64,000 bases of DNA, taken from the NCBI RefSeq assembly GCF_026151205.1, contig NC_087079.1, forward strand, positions 17,354,945 through 17,418,944, in the 5' to 3' direction. Below, one piece after another: positions 34,873 through 47,500 of the stretch; the stretch's first letter is position 1, and the number at the start of each line of letters is the position of its first letter. The stretch is from Bolinopsis microptera. Its lineage: Eukaryota > Ctenophora > Tentaculata > Lobata > Bolinopsidae. The notes under the pieces were generated by a model. The model searched no databases, was not told the origin of the DNA, and saw only the letters and a program-made list of their open reading frames with translations. A program made the position numbers and the translations under genes.

Positions 34873-35469
34873 GTTTTGCTCTTATGAGTGGGTCAATCAT
34901 TTATTTTTAATTGTAGTTGACGAAATCGTAGTATTAATAGATTATTTTAACATTGTATCTTTGCAGCTATGTAAGTTTTCAGTACGTCCTGTTTATGACA
35001 AAGGCATGTAGCCGAAACGTCGACAAAGAATTATGTTTTAACACACTGAGTGGAGACTCTCATTTCGTCAACTACAATTAAAATATTTTAATTATCAGGT
35101 TCATCAGCATGGGACAAGTTGCAGATCAACCGCCATATAGGTACGTACTACAAGGTTTTCATTTATGACTCAGTAATACAATTAAACAACAAGTTAATTT
35201 AAGAGTTGCAATTTGATTGATATACAATATCATGCGATAGTTTATCAAAATACTTCGAAGGCTTTTAACTTGAATAACAATATCATTTTTAAAGCAAGGT
35301 TTGTAATTGAAGGCAAGCATATCGGTCTGGGTAACACGACTCCTGTCCGACAGCGACAGCTGTCCGACAGCGACATCTGTCCGAATCAGGGTACCAGAAA
35401 AAAACGACATCTGTCCGAAATTGTGACCTGATTTGAGATATGATCTGAGCCATAGTTTACTACCACAGT

Positions 35470-35772
35470 TTATTTTTCGATAGCTTTGAGGAAATCCATA
35501 GGGTTGCTGTAGTTGTCGTAACCATCTACAATTCTCTGAAGTTGTCCATCATAACGGATCCATTTGGGTGCACGTGGCTCAGGTAGTTCCCGCCAGTCTC
35601 TTTTGGTTTTCTTCACGTCTGTAACAGGAGAGTTTGGAGTCAGGTACTCCTCCCAGATGTTGGTCTGCTTAACATGCTTCAGGAGGGCTTTCTTGTAGTG
35701 GAAGTTACATCCTCGTCTGGTAGTGGAGGGCCACACGGAAGCAACTTGCTCGAGATTCGTAACCCAATCCAC
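35470..35772 (-). pseudogene. MULE-type transposase C-terminal fragment (100 aa)
   Basis: The frame includes VWPSTTRRGCNFHYKKALLK, which matches the conserved F/WP...GC.FH..QA region of Mutator-like transposases, then ends RIVDGYDNYSNP..FLKAIEK, similar to the sequence downstream of that region in animal MULEs. The N-terminal DDE-bearing part is missing: upstream on this strand lies the (TCAGGG)n array. It is therefore a relic and the most informative clue to the parent element. Confidence 0.5.
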
Positions 35773-35773
35773 C

Positions 35774-36115
35774 GACCCTGACCCTGACCCTGACCCTGAC
35801 CCTGACCCTGACCCTGACCCTGACCCTGACCCTGACCCTGACCCTGACCCTGACCCTGACCCTGACCCTGACCCTGACCCTGACCCTGACCCTGACCCTG
35901 ACCCTGACCCTGACCCTGACCCTGACCCTGACCCTGACCCTGACCCTGACCCTGACCCTGACCCTGACCCTGACCCTGACCCTGACCCTGACCCTGACCC
36001 TGACCCTGACCCTGACCCTGACCCTGACCCTGACCCTGACCCTGACCCTGACCCTGACCCTGACCCTGACCCTGACCCTGACCCTGATCCTGATCCTGAT
36101 CCTGATCCTGACCCT
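35774..36115. repeat. (CCCTGA)n hexanucleotide array, about 57 units
   Basis: 342 bp of uninterrupted ccctga, with four cctgat variants near the right end (36084-36107). On the complementary strand this is TCAGGG, a known variant of the animal telomere repeat TTAGGG. It abuts the transposase fragment directly, so it may have expanded inside the former gene. Confidence 0.97.
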
Positions 36116-36116
36116 G

Positions 36117-37720
36117 ACTTTAAACTTTCCAGATAGTTACATGGCTATAAGACGGATAATCTGAGCAAGTTTGGGCAAATTTCTATGTGCAAAACTTGAG
36201 ATATGACTTCAAACACATTAAAATATCTCAAATTGGCGGTTTTGGTACGATATTTGACGAAAGTCGATTATCTCAAGATCTAACTGATAGAATTTCTTTA
36301 AACTTTCCAGAAAGGGGGGGAGCCAAGTAGATTTTTGTAGATATTTGGATACGTTAATTCACCACTTGTTTCGTGAATTATCCATTACAATAATCTACAA
36401 ATATCTACATTTATCTACAAAAAATGTATATCTCAAATATGTGCCCAGAAATTCTACTGAATTTTTGGAGATAAATGTATAAATTTGTAGAATTTGTAGA
36501 ATTTTCGTGAATTATCCATTGACAATAATCTACAAATATCTACATTTATCTACAAAAAATGTAATCTCAAATATGTGCCCAGAAATTCTACTGAATTTTT
36601 GGAGATAAATGTATAAATTTGTAGAATGTCAACCACTTTTTTCGTGGATTATCCATTCTACATTAATCTACAAATATCTACAAATATCTACTTGGCTCCC
36701 CCCCCCCCCCCCCCCCCAAATAGTTACATGGCTATAAGACGATTAATCTGAGCAAGTTTGGGCGAATTTATATGTGCCAAACTTGAGATATGACTTCAAA
36801 CACATTAAAATATCTCAAATTGGCAGTTTTGGTACGATATTTGACGAAAGTCGATTATCTCAAGATCTTACTGATAGAATTTCTTAAAATGTTTCCAAAT
36901 AGTTACATGGCTATAAGACAGACAATATGAGCAAGTTTGAGCGAATTTCTATATGCCAAATTTGAGATATAACTTCAAACACAAGAAAATATCTCAAATT
37001 GGTGCGTTCTAGCGGAACGCGGGCATATATTTTGAGATCTAACTGATAGAATTTTTTAAACTTTCCAGATAGTTACATGGCTATAAGACAGATAATCTGA
37101 GCAAGTTTGGGCGAATTTTTATGAGCCAAACTTGAAATATGACTTCAAACACATTAAAATATCTCAAATTGGCGGTTTCGGTACGATATTTGACGAAAGT
37201 CGAGTATCTCAAGATCTAACTGATAGAATTTTTTAAAACTTTCAAAATAGTTACATGGCTGTAAGACGGATAATCTGAGCAAGTTTGGGCGAATTTCTAT
37301 GTGCCACACTTGAGATATGACTTCAAACACAAGGAAATATTACAAATTGGTACGGTACGCAGGCATATATTTTGAGATCTGACTGATAGAATTTCTTTAA
37401 ACTTTCCAGATAGTTACATGGCTATAAGACGGATAATCTGAGCAAGTTTGGGCAAATTTGAAATTTCTATGTGCCAAACTTGAGATATGACTTCAAACAC
37501 ATTAAAATATCTCAAATTGGCGGTTTTGGTACGATATTTGACGAAAGTCGATTATCTCAAGATCTAACTGATAGAATTTCTTTAAACTTTCCAGATAGTC
37601 ACATGTCTATAAGACGGATAATCTGAGCAAGTTTGCGCGAATTTCTATGTGCCAAACGTGAGATATGACTTCAAACACAAGGAAATATTTCAAATTCTAT
37701 CAGTTAGATCTTGAGAAAAT
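36117..37720. repeat. Tandem array of about 160-190 bp units, about 7 copies
   Basis: Units start around tttaaactttccagatagttacatggctataagac and continue through gagcaagtttgggc, gagatatgacttcaaacaca and gatatttgacgaaagtcga to ctaactgatagaatt. Starts are near 36118, 36717, 36893, 37065, 37234, 37395 and 37580. Units differ by point changes and a variable middle. The last is cut short at about 37700. Copy A has none of this. Confidence 0.85.
36314..36716. mobile_element. MITE with GGGGGAGCCAAGTAGAT ends nested in the satellite
   Basis: The ends GGGGGGAGCCAAGTAGAT and ATCTACTTGGCTCCCCCC are inverted repeats with homopolymer tips. Inside, a block of about 110 bp (cgtgaattatccatt...ggagataaatgtataaatttgtag) is directly duplicated. 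It interrupts the first unit of the surrounding tandem array at its ccagata motif, so it is a later insertion. Confidence 0.65.
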
Positions 37721-39420
37721 CGAAAATAACCGCCAGCTTATGTAATGTAATCACAACTTGTTTAAGTTGACTATGAAAACCTTCCCCAGTTTGGCTATGA
37801 TATAATTGATATCTCTAAATAAAATTGGCCTACGTTAAGATTCACCATTGAGCGAGCTACAAAAAATACACAGTACACACTCACATTCCTACCCAGTGCA
37901 CACTATAACTGTTGCCAGATAAAACATTCAATGACTTGCTTTAATTACAATTAATAAACGATGTGCAGACACGTCATGCTAAAATACATATTCCGAAGTA
38001 AGATTAATCCCAGAATAATTTTTAGCAACTTTCAGACACGTTTTCAAACATAATCCAACAGCTACAGACAACTGCTGCAAGGAACTATTTCTTCCAGATG
38101 TAATGAATCGAAATTTAATAGGGTCCTTGTGCATTTTTGTCGTACCATACAGATATGGAAGCTTTCTATTCTCAGACTTGATTTTAATTCCATGAGACTT
38201 GAGGAAGTCTGCATGTCTGAGAATGATTTCAGGATCTTGTTAAGGTTGATATCCTCAACATATTTATTAGTGTACTGAACTACCATGTAATTGTTACTTT
38301 CAGGTTGACTCTTCTTTGACCAAACGTATTTACATCGATACAATTAGTATAATGTAAACAAACAAAACCCCGATTTACCACGAACCCCGATTTACCGCGG
38401 ATGTTTCCTTTCCCCCAAACTCCGCGGTAAATCGGGGTTTTACTGTATTTAAAAAGTTTCGATTCCGCAATAATTTCCGTTCACAAATTAGGTGGGATCA
38501 TGATTCATACATATCAAATTCTGCATACATGTATATATTGATATTGTATAACTCAATCTATAGCATATAATAAGACGGGTGTACTCATCAATTAATTTAG
38601 TTTAAACACTACTTTATTTAGCTCCTTATTATATTTGAAATCCGAATTGAATATTATTTATGAGAGTCAAATTTTTGTTGATCCCACGTTTGATTACGAT
38701 GTTGTCACATTGAAACGTTGAATAATTCCTTTCCTCCTTATTTTATTTTTCATAAATATCTTATCATAAATATCTTATCAGGAGCAAAGAAAAACAGTCC
38801 TGGCTGTCCAAGAACCCTAACAGGGCCGGAACACACAACCAGTGATAGCAGGAAATACAATAAGCAGTGGCGTAACAACAAAAAGAACTAGAGGGATAGA
38901 ACAGGTTACCACTTCCTGTAAAGAAGAAGAATAAAAAACATTCCCCCCATCTCACGTGCAGGCAGATTAAAAATCTTACTGTTATCTATATTTTGAGACC
39001 TCATGTGGCGTGTTTTTCTGCTTTTTATACTTATAATACTAAAGATTCTGCAGTCTTAACTCTTATACTTTTCAAGTAAAAATAATTGACTTCGGTAAAA
39101 TTGTAATATGCCGACTCGCTATAAAGGTTTAAAACATGAGTGATTGTTGGTTGTAAAGTGCTAAGTATTTTTCCTTCTTAAATGGCTATATAAAAAGGCT
39201 TGTTATATTAGCCGGAGTTTAGCAGCTCTGAAACAACCTTATGATAGAGCGCACAAATATAGAGCAGCTGTTATGAACAGTCAACTAATAGCCATTTAAC
39301 GGCCGTGATCATGTCGTTACGATAATACATAATAGCCGTCTCAGCTTTTTTAGCCGGTTAATTAGTTTACCGGCTTACGCAGTGGGAGATTTATAATTCG
39401 CATCGTTTTGTCGTTTTAGA
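37721..39420. other. Interior of the 7.7-kb element without recognised genes
   Basis: A minus-strand frame at 38062-38343 (93 aa, with CKYVWSKKSQP) has no relative I recognise and may be chance. A perfect hairpin, aaaccccgatttaccgcgga with its complement, lies at about 38365-38445. The rest is AT-rich with no clear signal. Confidence 0.5.
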
Positions 39421-41150
39421 ACCTAGAAATAGTGCTCAAAGCTGGCTTTGTGGTTAAGTTTTGTAGTTGGAAAGTGTTTTTAATGTAGAGTACTGGGAGC
39501 TCTGAGGATTTATTATTCGCATCATTTAGCCGTCTCATAACCTAGAAATAGTGCTCAGAGCTGGTTTTGTGGTTGAGTTTTGTAGTTGGAAAGTGTTTTT
39601 AATGTAGAGTACTGGGAGCTCTGAGGATTTATAATTGGCATCATTTAGCCGTCTCATAACCTAGAAATAGTGCTCAGAACTGGTTTTGTGGTTAAGTTTT
39701 GTAGTTGGAAAGTGTTTTTAATGTAGAGTACTGGGAGATCTGAGGATTTATTATTCGCATCATTTAGCCGTCTCATAACCTAGAAATAGTGCTCAGAGCT
39801 GGTTTTGTGGTTAAGTTTTGTAGTTGGAAAGTGTTTTTAATGTAGAGTACTGGGAGCTCTGAGGATTTATTATTCGCATCATTTAGCCGTCTCATAACCT
39901 AGAAATAGTGCTCAGAGCTGGTTTTGTGGTTGAGTTTTGTAGTTGGAAAGTGTTTTAAATGTAGAGTACTGGGAGATCTGAGGATTTATTATTCGCATCA
40001 TTTAGCCGTCTCATAACCTAGAAATAGTGCTCAGAGCTGGTTTTGTGGTTAAGTTTTGTAGTTGGAAAGTGTTTTAAATGTAGAGTACTGGGAGCTCTGA
40101 GGATTTATTATTCGCATCATTTAGCCGTCTCATAACCTAGAAATAGTGCTCAGAGCTGGTTTTGTGGTTAAGTTTTGTAGTTGGAAAGTGTTTTAAATGT
40201 AGAGTACTGGGAGATCTGAGGATTTATTATTCGCATCATTTAGCCGTCTCATAACCTAGAAATAGTGCTCAGAGCTGGTTTTGTGGTTGAGTTTTGTAGT
40301 TGGAAAGTGTTTTTAATGTAGAGTACTGGGAGCTCTGAGGATTTATAATTGGCATCATTTAGCCGTCTCATAACCTAGACATAGTGCTCAGAGCTGGTTT
40401 TGTGGTTAAGTTTTGTAGTTGGAAAGTGTTTTTAATGTAGAGTACTGGGAGATCTGAGGATTTATTATTCGCATCATTTAGCCGTCTCATAACCTAGAAA
40501 TAGTGCTCAGAGCTGGTTTTGTGGTTAAGTTTTGTAGTTGGAAAGTGTTTTTAATGTAGAGTACTGGGAGCTCTGAGGATTTATTATTCGCATCATTTAG
40601 CCGTCTCATAACCTAGAAATAGTGCTCAGAGCTGGTTTTGTGGTTAAGTTTTGTAGTTGGAAAGTGTTTTAAATGTAGAGTACTGGGAGATCTGAGGATT
40701 TATTATTCGCATCATTTAGCCGTCTCATAACCTAGAAATAGTGCTCAGAGCTGGTTTTGTGGTTAAGTTTTGTAGTTGGAAAGTGTTTTTAATGTAGAGT
40801 ACTGGGAGCTCTGAGGATTTATAATTGGCATCATTTAGCCGTCTCATAACCTAGAAATAGTGCTCAGAGCTGGTTTTGTGGTTGAGTTTTGTAGTTGGAA
40901 AGTGTTTTTAATGTAGAGTACTGGGAGCTCTGAGGATTTATAATTGGCATCATTTAGCCGTCTCATAACCTAGAAATAGTGCTCAGAGCTGGTTTTGTGG
41001 TTAAGTTTTGTAGTTGGAAAGTGTTTTTAATGTAGAGTACTGGGAGCTCTGAGGATTTATTATTCGCATCATTTAGCCGTCTCATAACCTAGAAATGGTG
41101 CTCAAAGCTGGTTTAGTGGTTAATTTTTGTAGTTGGAAAGTGTTTTTAAT
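39420..41150. repeat. 119-bp satellite array, about 14.5 units
   Basis: The period is exactly 119 bp (units start cctagaaatagtgctcagag at 39541, 39660, 39779, 39898 and so on). Variants such as gagctc/gagatc and attattcg/ataattgg alternate along the array, suggesting amplification of multi-unit blocks. It lies close to the right end of the 7.7-kb element. Confidence 0.95.
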
Positions 41151-41555
41151 GTCCATGTCGTGTTCGGTGTTTTATAACTCCCGACATGGCTGCACAACAG
41201 TCTCCCTTAAGAACACTTTCCACTGTTAATGCAAATTATCATTTACGATCGTTGTTCTACCAATCTGCCTTAATAAATTTGTTCATGAATTCATACACTG
41301 TAAGTGTAGACTGTATTATTAGTGCCGTACATTTGATTAGCAATTTACTGGGCATGCGACTTAATTGTGTCATGATGTTGATAGTTGCCAAATTTCGGTA
41401 ACAAATTAGGACTTAATTTGAGTTTACTGCACGCGCGATGAATAATTTGTGTTTATAGAGATCTGCGGCGCGTTATGAGGTTAACCAGTGAAATCACGGC
41501 GTTTTCGTCACGTGACAGTCGAGTGTAGAGTGATTAATTATCATCCTGTTACTCG

Positions 41556-43320
41556 TCTAAATTTCTTCGAAGTAGCGCGCGTTGCTTTCTTCTTGGCCCG
41601 ATGGCAAGTGCTACGAAGTAGCGCGCGCCGGGCCTGATCATTAACAATGGTCATCAAAGTCACGTAATAATTTTTGGGCGAGCGAATTAGTAAGAACCGC
41701 CTGGGGTTTTCCAGTTATGAGGTAACAGGTAAACGGCGGGCGCACGCCACTGCAAGTGCAAGGGCCTTGTTTAAAGACAAGTTTATTTTTTACATTGCTT
41801 GCTTTTCGTTTACTGGGCCGCGCTCAGCCTGTCATTCCGCCTAATCTTTATGTTTATAAACATGATAGCCTGAGGTCCTCAGGTAAGCTTTTCGAATGTG
41901 CAAGTAACTTGAAAATAGCGCTGCGCACAGGGATTGACGTTCCAGGTAAACTAGCTGGAGCTCTTCCATTTTCAAATCGAAAACGTTCGGGTGTTAATTG
42001 ATGATGTCAATTCTTCGCTGCTCGGCGAGGCCCAGTAGCGCATCCAACATTTTGCTGATCTAACGAAAGCATCGCGCTACAAGTTCGGGTGCTACAATAA
42101 CTTAATTGGCTTTAACTAATTCGCTCGCCCAAAAATTTCACGTGACTTTGGTTTTTATGGTTTTGCAGCCGTACAAAACGGTTTTACATAAACCCTAATC
42201 CCAACCCTAACCCTTACCATAACCCCGAAGCTATTCATAACGTCCTTACCACAACCTTTATAACTCTAACCCGAGCCCTAAACAATCGAATTCATGTTTT
42301 ACTAGCCTGTCACGTGACCAAAACGGTTTTTTGCCTATAACTCTCCAGGGAAGCATTTTTACCCTACGTCATGGGGGTGATTCGGAATCAGCGTCCAAAA
42401 ATACACCGATTTAGATCAATTTCATACCCAAAGGGCCTTTTCACAAGAATTTTCTTAAAATTTGGGCGAGCGATTTAGTAGGAGCGAACTTATATTAATC
42501 TTTGGACTTACCTGGGGACCCCAGGCTATTATGTTCATAAACATACCGAATAAACCGAATAAACCGCCGAATAAAGATTCGGCGGAATGACAGACTGAGC
42601 GCCGCCCAGTAAAGTTGAATTGGTCGACGGTCCTAATATATGGAACAAATATTTTATGAGTATCACCCGTTAATTTTGCTAGTACTTTAGTTAAGTTTTC
42701 GAAATTGTCCCACATTCAAACGACGATTTGGCGCCTCCCTAAGACGGCGCGCACCCGCACAGCGGGGTCAGCGGGGCCCTTCGTTACGCCACTGGTTTGT
42801 CGTCTATCCTTGGAATTATTAAAGGCTACAAATTAGAGTGGCTTTCTTGTCCCCTTCCATGTCCTCCAGAAACCTCTCACTGATAGCAGGACTCTCCTTG
42901 TTCTTAGGTAACTTCTCTCAGCCGCGCTCTCATGCTATCCTTTTTAAGGCCACCTAGAACCAGCGTCTGTAAAAAGGATAAAAAGTCTCCTTAGGACCTT
43001 CAGGATGTCAACAATTGCATCCCTCATTATGTTATGTCTGAATATATATATATTTTTTTGCGAAAAAGAAAAATGTGTCAAACAGTATATATACATTCAA
43101 TTAAATCAAGTGATGCAATTGGCAGATCACAATCAAATTTTTAGTGTTGCAATTGGCAGAGCACAATTCATTGCTACCAATAATATTTTTTTAAACATTT
43201 TAACAAAACACATGATCTACTCCATTATAGGGGCAGGGATGAGGTTGTATGAGATATAGTGCAAGATTGATAGTAAGGAAAATTATATTTTTAGTATAGT
43301 ACAGGGTTGGCCAAAAGTCA
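41556..43320. other. Intergenic region, copy B equivalent of 13643-22790 without the copy A insertions
   Basis: Carries the TTAC MITEs at about 41816-41892 and 42508-42613, the empty site of the LINE (aatt at 42104-42107), the empty site of the TTGATTCAC MITE, degenerate telomere-like repeats (42186-42280) and the empty site of the 3.5-kb palindrome (tatgtc at 43033-43038). No gene is seen. Confidence 0.75.
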
Positions 43321-43639
43321 GTACCCATACGTTGGGTCTTATACCTCCGCCGTGTTTTATATTTGAGAGTTGTTTCTTTGCAGATGGCATACTGTACCTA
43401 CTTGTTCGAGGATTCCGTCGCCAAAATTTGAAAATTCGAATATTATAGACCACGCCCATTCAATATTAAAACACCTATATTGTTCTCTCTGAACATGCTG
43501 GACGCCTAAGGTTTTCCAAGATGGTAGATTATTAGATGTTGCATCTGATCTGAAAAAATTATGTGAAATGGATTAGGAATGACAAAATTATTAATAAAGC
43601 CTTGATACACTAAGTTACAAGGTAAAGGGTATGACTTAA

Positions 43640-44174
43640 GGGAGCCGGGGGTCTTCATCAAAATTCTCTCGAAATTGACTTTATAGTGGTTTCTAATAAA
43701 GGGGAGTGATATCTACCAGCTGCTTTTGGTCCTATGGAAAAATATTGTTTCTCGCCGAAATAATTTCCGGTCTAATGTCAGTGTTTATGTGTAATAGTAT
43801 TGTGCAAGCAATTTTCAATCGCGCGACCTGAAAATCGAGTCAAAAATCTATCTTCTCCTACATTTTTGAGCAACATTCATAGGCCTTTTTAGACTAGATT
43901 TTCAAGCCTAAACATTTTTTATACGATTTTGAAAATCTAGGACCTTGTTTTTGACGATTTTTTGGGGTCCAAGATTTTTAGACTCGATTTTCAGGACGCA
44001 CGATTAAAAATCACTCGCGCAATACAATTACACATTTAAAGCGCTGACCTTAGACCGGCGATAATTTTAGCTAGGAACAATATTTTTCCATGGGACCAAA
44101 AGCAGCTGGTAGATATCACTCCCCTCTATCAGAAACAACTATAAAGTCAATTTTGAGAGAATTTTTATGCCCCC
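43640..44174. mobile_element. Foldback MITE flanked by TTAA (copy B)
   Basis: Same element as 23105-23650, with TTAA at 43636-43639 and 44175-44178. It lacks about 10 bp (taccagctgc) present near the right end in copy A. Confidence 0.65.
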
Positions 44175-44509
44175 TTAACAGTAGAAACATTGAAAAAATT
44201 TTAGATTAATTAATATCATAAGCATGTTTAAAAAGAAATTTCAGATACACTTTAAAAGAGTCCAATGACATGCAATTCTTAATTTCAAGAGGCAGCTCAT
44301 TTCATAATTGAGGGCCAACTTTCTGAAACGATCTTTCTCCATACTGTGTATATGCTCTAGGTTCAGTCAAATAGATAAGATGATTATTATATACACATAC
44401 ATCCATCTAAATTCAAATTTAAGGTGCAGTGGTTAGTCAATCTTTTGTTGATTGTTGTGATCATGATAAGTTTTTTGTATCTAATAAAATTGTTTCAGCA
44501 TTTTAGCTT

Positions 44510-47500
44510 ATGGCTTCTGATAGTTTTACAGAAGAGCTCGATTTTGAAGATGACACTCAGAATGAACCTCAAAATGATGATGAATTCTATTGTGCCATTT
44601 GTTCTGACTGCTATGACGAGGCAAAAGAATTTATTGACCACATTCACTCCCCAGATCATGTGACACTTTGTAATGAAAAACTTTCATTACTTCAGGAAGG
44701 TGATAATTACTGTAGCATATGTCTAGTAAAAGCTGAACCAACTTTTGAAGATCATTGTTCTAATTCTGATCATTGTCAGTTTTTTGACTCAATGCGTAGA
44801 AGTACGCTTGAAACACCCTCACCCTCACTGAAAGTTGTTGAAGTTAGACTTCCACCTACGACATCAGATGTTCAACCCCTGCCTGTTAACAAACAACCTT
44901 CTAAAACTACCCCATTGCGGAAGAAAGACATTGCCATCAAAATGATTGGCTTGAATTACATTAAAAGGAAAGATAATGAATGGTTTTGTAATATTTGCCT
45001 TGAAAAGTTCAAGTCAGTTGAGACACATTGCAGCAAGGCAATGCATGCAATTCAATGTATAAAACTTTGTGATCCTGACCTGGCATATGAAATCAAAGTG
45101 TCTGCGACACAGAAAGGAAAAAAGAAAATAGTGTCTTCTATAATATCATCAAAGGTAGAAGAAATTTATGAGAAAGAGAAAGACACTCCAGAATACATAA
45201 AAACAATGATGGAGCTTGAAGGTGTCAAGCAAACAGATGCTGTAGTTAAAGATGGTGAAGAGGACCTTGATAGTAGCCCTCATGTTAATGCATCAAATGA
45301 AGAAGAGGATAAAAGCATAATTCAGCCCGAAATCATAAAAGAAGAACCTGGCCCTGTTGATCAAATTGATGACACATCAACTCCGAGTAATTCTCAGGAC
45401 ATTGGAGAAATGGTGTCCCTTTTTGAAGAAGAGGATCGCTCATTTATCCCAATGAATGATGAAATCACTGAAAATGATTCAAAGTCGCTGGAAGATGTTA
45501 AATCAGAGGAAAATAACCGTGCTCCAAGTAGAGAAGCCACAATGATTGTTGGGGCTACTCATCTGAAACTTAAGGGCCGCTCCTACTACTGTGGATTATG
45601 TGATATTATGTGTAAGACTTCTCTTGAATCCTGCAAGCTTCACATTACAAGCAGTCTTCATAGAAGAAGAATGATTAACAAATTTTCTTCCCACCCTATT
45701 CCCAATTACTTAGAGAAATTAAGAACCAGGGATGCAGCATTGTACAACAAATTGATCAGGAGTGAAGCCATGAAGATAGAAGTAGAAGAAAGGAAAACTG
45801 AAAGTTCAGATGATCAACTCACACGTGCAGGTAATTTACTTATTGTACAAAAATGGTTATCGTATAATTCCTGTTTAAAATACAATCTTTCTCACATTAT
45901 TTTATAATATGCCCGAATATACTGAAAAGCTAGTGACTTCACAACATTTATTCAGATCATGTTATGACGTTATTTTAATTAAGCCGCTCGGAAATTTCCC
46001 GCACATACACACACACACAAATTTATTGAGATTATAGTTTAAGATAGTAATTTGTTATAATACATAAATAATGCAAGGTAATTTTTCAGGAATATTGGGT
46101 ATTAAGAAAGTTGAGATGTTACCTGAGCCTCTTTTAAACGTCTGGGAAACTCCTTCTTGTGATAAATCTCTCAACCTTATGGAACTGGCCAAAAAGTGGG
46201 ACATAGAGAGTAATGCAAACATATTCCAGAAGCCTGCCAGGGAAGCTCCCGTTACAGGTATGCATATTTAAATGTATATTCAGATACTAACGTTAAATGA
46301 AATGTTGATGAAATATTGGTCAATTTGGTATTCTTCAGCTCATCATATTATAGATGAGTATTCTCATTAAGTGGGATCAGAAAATTCCATATTTACCACC
46401 ATTTAAAAATTATTACTGGCTGCTTGTGTTTCTGGGATTTGTTAATTTTTGATTGTTTCAGGTTCGAATAAGTCCACCATCAGTCCAATTCAGCCTCAGA
46501 TCGAAAATATTCTAGTCGGAGTAAAAACCGTGACTCACGTTAAAAACACAAACTTCCACTGTGGGTTATGTAACATCAAGTTTGATGTGAAGAACAAAAG
46601 GAACGAAAAACATCATGTCAATGGCAGACTCCATAAGAAGAAGGCCCTGGTAGCAGCCTATGGTCAAGATGTTGACCTTTATCTTCAACATCGTTCAAAG
46701 AAAGATGGCTATGATGCCTTGAATAGGATTATTAATCAGGCTTGTGTGCCATTGGAAAAAGAGGAAGTAGAAACAGAGCTTCCCTCTTCAAGGGAAATCA
46801 GAGCTCGACTTTTAGGTAAGTTCCATTGTTCTAATTCCAAAAGAACTGAAAATGAATAAGTGAAACAAGTTTTAATGCAGTGCACAATAATGGTATCCAC
46901 TCGGAGGACGATTGGTCCTTGTCTGCATGAAAAACTGATCTTATTAAAAACTAAAAGAAATATAACTCATAATTTGGGGTAGATTTTGTCAGACGAAGTT
47001 TGACCTTGTGCTGTCAAAATTTTGTACTGAATACTAAGAAGTATTTTGTTGTTGTGAATTTTAAATGTAAGAACACGACTTAATTAATCTATCCTTATAT
47101 TTAATTATGATTAATGACATTTAATTTATAATGCACTTGCCCCTGTCAATTCAATATCCCGAACAATATGAAATAGAATTAGATTCCATGAATTCTGAAT
47201 CCTATCACAAATGGTTAAGTTTTGTCAGTGACATAATATATTTTCAGGTGTTAAAGTTGAACAACTCCCTCTGCCAATGATAATTATGTTCAGTAACACA
47301 GAGGCTTTTGACATAAAGATGGCAATAAGTGAATGGAAGGGTGGTAAGAAAAATTCCGGAATTTCTTCTAAAGCTGAAGGTCCAACAGTATCTTCCATGG
47401 TCAAACAATCTAATAAAGACAATAAGCCAAAAGCTACTGTATCAGTAACAAAGTCAGAACCTGCTGTACCTGTTGTAGCATCTGATCAAGGTATCTTGAA

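Larger units (their letters stand above)
33848..41546. mobile_element. 7.7-kb Mutator-like element, copy B only, largely filled with satellites
   Basis: The 9-mer tgttactcg flanks it (33839-33847 and 41547-41555), and copy A has the empty site. Subterminal inverted repeats read TAAATCACTCTACAGTCGA (33857-33875) and, in reverse complement of the right end, TTAATCACTCTACACTCGACT (41517-41537). The outermost 9-10 bp do not match. A minus-strand fragment at 35470-35772 has the GC.FH motif of MULE transposases. The rest is a hexamer array, a 175-bp family array, a 119-bp array and MITE insertions. The 9-bp duplication, inverted ends and transposase relic together support the Mutator superfamily; the element is now non-autonomous. 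Confidence 0.68.

Noticed and set aside
35723-36136. Open frame encoding an Asp-Pro repeat
   Set aside because: Product of the (CCCTGA)n hexamer; the array lies in a transposon relic and has no start or end consistent with a gene.
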